In this document: positions 56,578 through 64,000 of the stretch, one piece after another
Layout of the letters: each line of letters begins with the position of its first letter
Position numbering within the stretch: position 1 is the first letter of the stretch
Assembly (NCBI RefSeq): GCF_022605725.1
Contig: NC_065547.1
Location: forward strand, 9,155,167-9,219,166
DNA length: 64,000 bases
From: Anthonomus grandis grandis
Taxonomy: Eukaryota; Arthropoda; Insecta; Coleoptera; Curculionidae
Reading direction: 5' to 3'
The notes under the pieces: generated by a model
Told to the model about the DNA's origin: nothing
Databases searched by the model: none
Seen by the model: the letters and a program-made list of their open reading frames with translations, nothing else
Position numbers and translations under genes: made by a program

Positions 56578-58915
56578 TGTAGCGCGTAACTCGGTTCAAA
56601 CCAATTTATTTCCAACCCGTGTGTCATACCTACTATCCAACCACAAAAAAAATTACACCAGCATTCCACCTGCCAAACAATGTCATCCACCTTCTACTTA
56701 CATTGTTTGAGAAGTAAAATGCTGGTGTTTTGACGGGTGACCATTCTAATATATCATTGCACTGGACTTTACTTGAAGTATGCTTAAGGCGAGGAATTAG
56801 TAAAAAAAAAACAAATCCGCACTGAACTACTGTTCAAGGGGAAAATCCAAAACGTGATCACGTGTTGTTTACAAGAAGTATATGTTTGGAGCCTAATTCA
56901 CAATAACTCACTGGCCCTAAAATACCTTTTACAAACTCTAGTCAAGTCACATTAATCTAATTAAAACTTTTAAATGGTAAGGTTCAAATTTGAAAGCCTA
57001 TTAATGGTATGTTGGTGCAATACAACCTGTTAACCAACAACCAATATTATGACTAAATAGGTTATTTGTAGCAAATAGCCGATCCCTTACAAGGTGATCC
57101 AGGCTCAGTGTCAAAATCAATTATGTTGATGCTCGACTCAAATGAAAACTCTTAGGTTACTATTAATAGACTTAGCAAGAACCTCTTAACGTTTTTGTTT
57201 TACATAAAAGAAAATAAACCCATAAAATTCAAATTAATAAATCAACCCCCAACCCGAAATCAAACCGTTCAATAAGAGAAAAATAAAATAGAATGTGCAA
57301 AAACTTGCGTGTCCTCCAATCTCTTGTGTATTTTGGCTAAGGTAGCTTAACTCGACAGCTCTGGAACCAGTCAGCTACAACCAGGGTAACGACCACATGG
57401 GCAAGTGGATTTCAGGCAAGTTCCAATCCAAAATCGCAGAGCCACAGTACAATGCTCAGTCCAGGCTGTGTTGAGGCTCACTTCAGCCGGTTGCCAACAG
57501 TGTTGGGATGACCAGAAGAAACCAGAGAATAGGAAGAGACCAGAGAATAGAGGAGAGAATGAGAAAAAGGAGAGGCCTCTAAAATAGAGGACAAAAAAAA
57601 TCAGTAAAATAAACACACAATCAATTCTATGGCAATTACCAACATGTTGCTACATACCTAAGGTGGTGAGCGAGGCCTAGAGTCTCGTTTTGTGGTTAGA
57701 AAATTTCAAAATCCCATAAATGGTGTGGGAGCAGCCGACCAAATCCAAAAATATCAGGTCAATCCGTAATCCTCTCGGCTACAACTTCCCACTAGACGTT
57801 CATCAAATTAAACCCCAAAACTTGAGAGGAATATTTTTCCATTCAACCGAATTCCCGGCAAGATGAACTTAAATTTTCCTTAAATCCACAAAATGTCGGC
57901 TGTTCTTTCTGATAACGGGATGGCTACCGGCTGGAGAAGGAACTGACAACCGACCAGACAATGACAGGTGACACTGGCAGTGAACTTGTCCCTCTCTCTT
58001 CGACACGATCTGACCCTGCCCCTTGGTGCAAACTACGCGGAGCCTCACTCTATCAAAATACAAATTCCGCAATACCACAGCATAATGATACTGCATAATG
58101 ATACTGCTCGGATACTAAAACATGGAAAACTAACAAAATTTTCCCAACGGGGCTACGAAATTCCAATTTTCCTCTTACGTCGCTCTGCCTAATTTATGAC
58201 GCTCCGTCATCCGCCAAATGGAAACCAAACTTTAATGGGAAACAGCAACGTTGCCAAACCTCCACAACAACAAGTGTGTCAATAGTCATTACTGTCAATC
58301 ACAGTCACTGTCAATCGGCTAGTAGGGTTAGAAACCAGATGTCAAGGCACGTCTATTTACTAAAACTTAACTTGAAGAATTGAAGGGAAATATAGCAAGC
58401 AAAACTGGGGAGGCCAATTTCAAATCAATTAGGATACCTTGCCCAACATGATTCCGCTATAGAAGAAAGTATTTGTAAGTTTTCCTACACTAACGGATCA
58501 CCATCTAAAAGGTCTTATTTACTCCACTCATACCGCAATCTGTGGCACAACAGCACCCTCTAGTCCCTCCATACCCCAGACATATACCGGCCTCATAGAA
58601 ACTCTTGACAAATAAATCAAAGGTCAGAAAGTTCCCAACACCAGGTACATGAATGGTACATGGACTAAGGAAACATAATACAACTAACTCCACCGAGGTG
58701 TGCTGACAGGATAGAGTAGGTAAATACATTCCTAAAAATAATCAAACCCCAGAAGCCTAAAAAAAATGAATTGCATTACTATCAAACCCCAAATTCCATT
58801 TATAAAACTGTAAATCACACAACCCTTTCAAGCCGATACCAAAACCCATAAAACTTTTGCCCGAATTTATATGAAATCCCATGTTACATGCTTAGGGCAA
58901 AATCTGCATGTAACA
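56578..58915. mobile_element. 2.34-kb TG..CA insertion with AGGT duplication (solo-LTR-like)
   Basis: Starts TGTAGCGCGTAACTC and ends GCATGTAACA; flanked by AGGT at 56574-56577 and 58916-58919. TG..CA ends and a 4-bp duplication are typical of LTR retrotransposons. I found no internal copy of the terminal sequence and no protein trace, so it may be a solo LTR or an LTR-bounded non-coding element. Two GC-richer blocks (57350-57560 and 57880-58060) are not recognised. Confidence 0.7.
56655..56728. repeat. two-step hairpin in the TG..CA insertion
   Basis: The outer stem ACACCAGCATT (56655-56665) pairs with AATGCTGGTGT (56718-56728). The inner stem AAACAATGT (56675-56683) pairs with ACATTGTTT (56700-56708). 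Two nested perfect stems separated by symmetric internal loops suggest a structured RNA or a tiny nested inverted repeat. Confidence 0.8.
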
Positions 58916-58919
58916 AGGT

Positions 58920-59782
58920 GATCTGGCTGGCTAATTAATAGGTCCGTTCCTTTCAATCCATTTTTCTTCAAAGGTTACATTTAAATATTCAGTGACATTT
59001 CGAGAAAAATGTGGAGGAGCTCCGTCCTGTTGAAACCACATTCGGTTTCTAGTAATTAATGGAACATTTGCAAGTAATCTAGGCAGTTCATTTTGTAAAA
59101 ATTGAAGGTATATTAATTCTCCATTGAGATGACCATTAAAAAAATAGGGACCGATAATGGTGCTTCTAATAATTCCACCCCACACATTTAATGACCACCT
59201 ATGCTGGTAGTCGATCTGCCGCATAAAATAAGGGTTTTCGGATGAATAATAATGAAAGTTATGTCTATTTACTAATCCGTTTTTATGAAATGGTGCCTCA
59301 TCCGTAAAAAGGACATTATTAAAAAACGCGGGGTCGTTTTGTAATTTGTTTCGGCTCTAAGTACAAAATTCAAGTCGGTTTTGTATATCCCTATCAAAAA
59401 GTGCTTGATGTTCATGGATGTGGTATGGATGAAAATGATTTCATTTTAAAATTCGTTGCACTGATCTTTCACTTATTCCAACTGCTGCTCCGATATTTGA
59501 CTGACTTAGGTGAGGATCTTCGGTTAGCGTTAATAACACATCTAACTCTTGCTCCTGATTAGTAACAGGCCTCATTCTATTTTGCTTGGGGTAACAAACA
59601 CTCCCTGTCTCCACAAATCTTGCTAGTAACCTTCTAAAAAATTCTTCTTCTGTACATCTTCTATCAGGATAGTGCACCCCATACATTCGAGAGGCTAAGA
59701 GGCAATTCTTTTCAGATTCCCCCAACACAAATATCATGTCAACAACTTCGTCTTTGCTAAAATGCATTTTATGAGTATGCAA
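58920..59782 (-). pseudogene. DUF4817 / mariner-type transposase, N-terminal and core part
   Basis: The N-terminal frame 59782-59441 reads KDEVVDMIFVLGESEKNCLL, then ASRMYGVHYPDRRCTEEEFF (DUF4817) and PHLSQSNIGAAVGISERSVQ (HTH). A gap with weak traces follows. Frame 59224-58931 gives WSLNVWGGIIRSTIIGPYFF, then MWFQQDGAPPHFSRNV (second D) and a stop replacing W in INWPARSP. The first catalytic block lies in the broken part (about 59290-59330, FTDEAPFHK). The third D is across the insertion at 56577. Confidence 0.85.
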
Positions 59783-60389
59783 TTTTCGTTCAGATTAGAT
59801 TTCTAAAACAAAACTCCAAATTTCTTTTACAAACAAAGCTACGATAATTCAAAATGAATACTTAAGCTGATAATACACATACAAAAATGATATTCTTACC
59901 AAAATGTCAAAAATTTATTTAGAGAAATAGGTGAAATATTTTGCTTGGCAACAAAAAAGGTATTAAAATACCTATTTTGTTAAGAATGCAGATTTCCTGG
60001 TTCTTTTTTAAACATTTTATTATCTACGGATAATTATCGTGAATATTTTAAAAACGACTAAAGATAGCTAATATGTTTACATAATAAAAAATTTTCATGT
60101 ATTAAATCTTCATTAAATGGATAAAAAATTTACAGAGTGTTCCATTTAAAAAAAGCGAGAAATGAAGCTTTGCAATTCGTAAAATATGATTGCTAACTTC
60201 GAACACCCTGTATATGACAGAAGGAAACAATTGAAGTCAAAGTAATTCTCCATTCTTCTAGAATTCCAATTAAGTCAAATATTGACATTGAATTAACATT
60301 TCTAGTATCAAGATAAAATTAAATGATGTAATGATTTTTAGATTTTTTTTATAAAAAAAATTATTGCAGTCAAACTGCGAATGATGAAA

Positions 60390-63300
60390 AACTTACAAAA
60401 TTGCTAGAATTAGTAAAAACAATTAGCGATGACATACACATGCAATTTGGCTTTGAAGTGAGTATGCTAAAACGAGTTTCATCAAAGGCAAATTACAAAA
60501 TAAAAAACAGCCAGATTATATTAGTTAAAAAACCACCATTAAGAACTAGAACAATAAGATGTATACGAATATGCCAGTATTGATGGAACCCAACACAAGA
60601 AGATGAAGAATAAAGTTTAAATAGACTACTGCAGAAGAATTAGAGCCATCGTAATAAGACAGCTAAACGCAAACCTTAGAATATCATTGATTACATCACC
60701 TGCTGTATTTAGTTTTAGCATCTTTACACTCTAGCGCTGACATTTGTCGATAATATGTACCAAGAAAAAGGGGTGGAAGAGGGCTATTAAGCATAAAGAC
60801 CAGTAACACTATTTCTAAAACCGGCATTGAACCGAGATGTATACTTTGCTATAAATACAATGAAACTATCTATCAGGTATCTCAGAATGCCCTATTCTTT
60901 CAAAAAAATGTCTATGGATCGCCACAATGCGGTCGGATCACATCTACACTAGAATATCTGCAAGGAATATGTGATACAAATTAAAGAGAAATGGTACGAT
61001 CATACCCCAGCTGATGCGATTGTAGACATCTGGAGAGTCACCATTATACGGGATATCCAAAATCTAACAGATCGAGCTGCAGATAAACCAGCGCTAATTG
61101 TGTAAAATAAAAACTGGTTTACTAATAAATGTATCGATTCCATTGATTACATCGTTTAAAAAGAAGCAGAAAACAACTACTTTATTAGAAGACTATAGTG
61201 GTTCCAATTGTGATCGCTGCAATATGAATGATTTCTATAAAATTCTTGCGACATCTGCGATGCGAATCTATAATGTGCATTTCTTTAAGGTAACAAATCT
61301 GGGGCAACAGCTGATGGCTACAGAAGACAGTTACATGTCAAATTCTGCAAAAATATTCAAATATGAACGTGACTGAGCAGAGAGTCGCTGACCAATACTG
61401 CATCATTTGTAGAAACAACTTGATCCCAGAAACCCGAATTAGTTCTATATTAAAATGGAAATGAAGACCAGAACATCGAACATATTGATGAAGGATATGC
61501 TAAACTTAAAAGAGAGTATCATTGGGTAGTAGATGAAGGCACAAAGCCCTCAACAAGACCAGCTCTATCTAGAGTTAACTCTTCCCGTAAATTGGCTATT
61601 TTTCTTAATGCTGCCAACTTAATTATAACTGAATATATTCTTTCAGTTACGACACTGAAATAGCTTTATCTACTAATCTACTGTGCGGCTACCGCTATTA
61701 TTAAAACCTTGGAAATAAAAATAATAAATAACCAGCAAAATATTACACGTAATGAAAGACCGACATCGCCATGGAAAAGGAGACTACTAAGAAAGCTTGA
61801 AGATGTTAGGAAAGACATTGGCCAGCTAAAGCTATATGTGGGAGGTATTAGAACAAGAAAAGTACCAGAAAGAGTAGAGAAAATCATGTGTCAGACTCAA
61901 TAACATACACAACAGGATTCAGAAAAAGACCCCCGGAACAATGTCTAGACACCCTTAAACAGAAGTTATTTATTTTTTCAGATCGCTTAATAGGAAACAA
62001 GATAATTTACTTTTTGAACGCTCAGAGAAGCAATTTTATCGAAAGCTTAAAAACACTGCTCCAACAGATATTGCCATTAGCACTTACCATTTATTTAAAG
62101 AAAACATCGAGGAGTTCTGGGGCACTCAATTAACAACAACTAGTGAATTCAACCTCAACACTGAGTGGCTAGATGAAGAACAAGCAAAGTTTCAAACATA
62201 TAATCAAAAGGCATTTTTACCATTTACAATTGACGAAGTTACTAACGTCATAAGAAAGCTACGTAACTGAAAAGCACCAGACCCAGATCACTTCCAAAGG
62301 TATTGGATTAAGAAATTGTCAACACTTTAATAACTGACCTACCCTCTAAACGACGTGCTTATGAATCCTCAGAATATGCCCAATTTTTTTAACATAAGTT
62401 ACCACTTACCACTTTGTCAAAGGACCACACACCCAAGATCTGGCTAAATATAGTCCAATAACATGCTTACCCACACTCTATAAAATAAAAACATCTTACA
62501 TCACAGAACGTATTTACAAACATTGTGATTAGAATAGCATCATAGCGGCTCAACAGACAGGATGTACCAGAGGTGCCATGGGGTGAAAAAAACAGCTAAT
62601 TATTGACTCTGGAGTTTGCAAAAGAGGTATTTAGCACCAAGATAAACCTTTTCGCCGCATATATTGACTGCCGAAAAGCTTTTGATGCAGTTCCACATAA
62701 ATTACTTATCAATGTCCTTAAATTGTACAAAATAGATAACCACATAAAGAACATCAATAAAACCCCAGGTGCTAAGCAGTAACTGCATTGGAACTAATAT
62801 AATTCCCATTCATAGAGGGAGATTCCTTAAGTCCACTTTGGTTCTGCCTTGCCATAAACTCAATCACTCTCTAGCCAACTCAATTCAAATAGGTACAGAT
62901 TTGGTCTAAAAAAGAATAATAGAGAATTAATAAGAGTAAACCATCTACTTTATATGGATGATTTAAAAATTCTTGCAGCAACACGAAATCAACTAGAACC
63001 GATGCTTAAGATAGTGGAAAAATTCTTAGATGACATCGGACTGACATTTGAACTGGATAGTGCCGAATTATGAACATTATTAAGAGTAAAGTACAACCAG
63101 GTGTCTTTCAGATAGAAAATTAAATTATTAAATTAAATCAGATAGAAAATTAACTTATTTAAAGCTATTAACACATATGGAGTCAGTTCATCAACTCAAT
63201 CTTTTGGTATTATAGGATGGACTAACACGGACATCAAAAATTTGCAAAGAAAGGCTAAAACATCTAACGAAAGCCATTAAGCATCATCCGAGGAAGAGGA

Positions 63301-63627
63301 ATGGCCGACATAGAGAAGCAAATTTAAGCAACGCATGTGACTTGCATTCCTTTTTCTTAAGAAAGGCTGAAACATCACACATTCATCATTCCGTATGTGA
63401 AGCAGATGACTCAACACCACTTAAACTCTAGGGGATTGAGATACCCATACGCCATAGCACCACGAGCAAAAAAAAAATGCAAGCTTGGATGAAAAAACCT
63501 CTACATGGAAGGCAGGTTCACGAGGTTCAACACGAGCATGTCGACATAGCGGCGTTGAACTACTGGTTGATTTCGGGACAGCTTTTCCCTGCAACTGAAG
63601 GGTTTCTTGTGGTTATCCAAGATTAAG
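60390..63627 (+). pseudogene. R4/Dong-like (R2-group) LINE, heavily decayed
   Basis: Scattered traces in order: 60401-60583 (basic N-terminal part), 61098-61376 and 61709-61903 (LEDVRKDIGQLKLYVGGIRT), then RT. RT pieces are KAPDPDHFQ near 62270, IDCRKAFDAVPH near 62665, GDSLSPLWFCLAINSIT at about 62820 and HLLYMDDLKILAATRNQLEP at about 62942, with MDD at the catalytic box. A C-terminal part at 63480-63627 reads MKKPLHGRQVHEVQHEHVDI and then ALNYWLISGQLFPATEGFLV. GDSLSPLWFC and LLYMDDLK are marks of the R4/Dong and R2 lineages. Many stops; dead. The trace ends abruptly at VVIQD. Confidence 0.6.
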
Positions 63628-64000
63628 TATCGCAGTAAACATCTGCGGGGGTTTAGCAACCTGTCAGGCGCGTCTCCAGGTGGCGGATAGGAGAACGGCC
63701 GGAAAACCAGAAATGGTTCCGGTTAACGGTGACTATAAGGGAAGCCAACAGGCCTACACCCGTCCGGGCCAACTGAAGGTCATCGTCGCGGACCAGCTAT
63801 ATACCGTAAACCGTCCATTCGGCGCAACGACCCCCATGATCCTGAAAGGGAGCGTGGGGTACGTGCTGATGAGCGGCACGGGGAACTGGGCTTAACCACC
63901 CGGACCGCATGGTGAGAACACTATAAAATCTCCCAATTCTTAGGGTATGGCGCGCGCCAAGGGGGAAGCCCAGTCACTAGCGGCCAACCCTGGGGAACAA
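63628..64000 (+). other. GC-rich segment, possible 5' region of an R4/Dong-like LINE
   Basis: Base composition rises sharply compared with the neighbouring DNA, directly after the RT trace ends. It contains CTGCGGGGGTTTAGCAACCT, GCGTCTCCAGGTGGCGGATA, and an open frame 63680-63895 (MADRRTAGKPEMVPVNGDYK .. MSGTGNWA). In my recollection such sequence stands at the 5' end of insect R4-group LINEs, which would make it the head of a second copy lying tail-to-head with the first. The window ends before its RT. Confidence 0.4.
63680..63895 (+). CDS. short open frame in GC-rich segment, function unknown
   Basis: 71 codons: MADRRTAGKPEMVPVNGDYK at the start, KVIVADQLYTVNRPFG in the middle and VGYVLMSGTGNWA at the end. 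No domain recognised. Composition is unlike the rest of the window. It could be an upstream frame in the 5' region of a LINE rather than a gene of its own. Confidence 0.3.
   Translation: MADRRTAGKPEMVPVNGDYKGSQQAYTRPGQLKVIVADQLYTVNRPFGATTPMILKGSVGYVLMSGTGNWA

Larger units (their letters stand above)
55968..60382 (-). mobile_element. mariner-type element with inverted repeats of about 370 bp, itself interrupted
   Basis: 55968-56335 and 60010-60382 are inverted copies (GCAGTTTGACTG, ATTACATCATTTAATTT, CTTCTGTCATATACAGGGTG, TTAGCTATCTTTAGTCG). The usual element end CAGGGTGTTCG lies inside each arm (56145 and 60211), with about 175 bp of matching sequence further outside. The minus-strand transposase gene is split by the insertion 56578-58915. 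Confidence 0.8.

Noticed and set aside
57405..57616. Opposing open frames in the GC-richer block of the TG..CA insertion
   Set aside because: Both strands are open through composition alone; no domain and no context.
1..64000. CRISPR arrays, bacterial operons, rRNA or tRNA genes
   Set aside because: No regular repeat-spacer array, no cloverleaf or rRNA signature was recognised; content is eukaryotic transposons and one split host gene.

Overview
The window reads as AT-rich nuclear DNA from an insect (possibly a beetle, which I cannot prove). The reasons are: a split neuropeptide-type GPCR gene with GT-AG introns, many (TA)n microsatellites, and a dense mix of transposon families typical of arthropods (piggyBac, Tc1/mariner with a DUF4817 N-terminus, Sailor-like IS630, pogo/Tigger, PIF/Harbinger, Ginger, Ty3/gypsy, Penelope, jockey/CR1-like LINEs, R4/Dong-like LINE). 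No bacterial operon, CRISPR array, rRNA or tRNA gene was seen.

Host signal: two exons on the minus strand appear to belong to one class-A GPCR. A 95-nt exon (37820-37914) encodes the end of TM5 plus part of loop 3. A 291-nt exon (18838-19128) encodes TM6-TM7. Their phases agree (0/0), and they are separated by an 18.7-kb intron filled with transposons. Most of 19-38 kb is therefore intronic for this gene. Exons for TM1-TM4 and for the C-tail were not found.

Layout: 1-1.2 kb, piggyBac relic. 2.3-5.6 kb, mariner relics with long inverted repeats. 6.4-7.2 kb, Penelope relic. 7.7-9.3 kb, complete but broken mariner with long TIRs, inserted in an exon-like stretch. 10.0-14.3 kb, PIF relic then a gypsy element with two LTRs. 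14.5-18.0 kb, non-autonomous element with TIRs of about 0.5 kb carrying two smaller nested insertions. 18.8-19.1 kb, GPCR exon. 19.8-22.5 kb, PIF/Harbinger element whose two genes are interlocked on opposite strands. 23.1-24.4 kb, mariner relic. 24.6-25.9 kb, Sailor-like transposase. 27.3 kb, empty-site copy of the Harbinger target. 27.9-29.9 kb, relic of an unidentified repeat family. 29.9-30.4 kb, mariner relic. 31.2-34.1 kb, near-intact pogo/Tigger element. 35.7-36.7 kb, Sailor relic. 38.6-44.9 kb, LINE split by a second, nearly intact LINE. 45.9-51.0 kb, Ginger element carrying a LINE. 54.4-54.5 kb, heat-shock-promoter-like sequence. 54.9-55.7 kb, LINE relic. 56.0-60.4 kb, mariner split by a 2.3-kb TG..CA insertion. 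60.4-63.6 kb, R4/Dong-like relic. 63.6-64.0 kb, GC-rich segment that may be the 5' part of another such element.

What stands out is the number of datable nesting events: an empty site, target duplications that restore reading frames, and arms that can be compared with each other. The unusual architectures are the interlocked Harbinger gene pair and the mariner elements whose inverted repeats run past the expected CAGGGTG ends.
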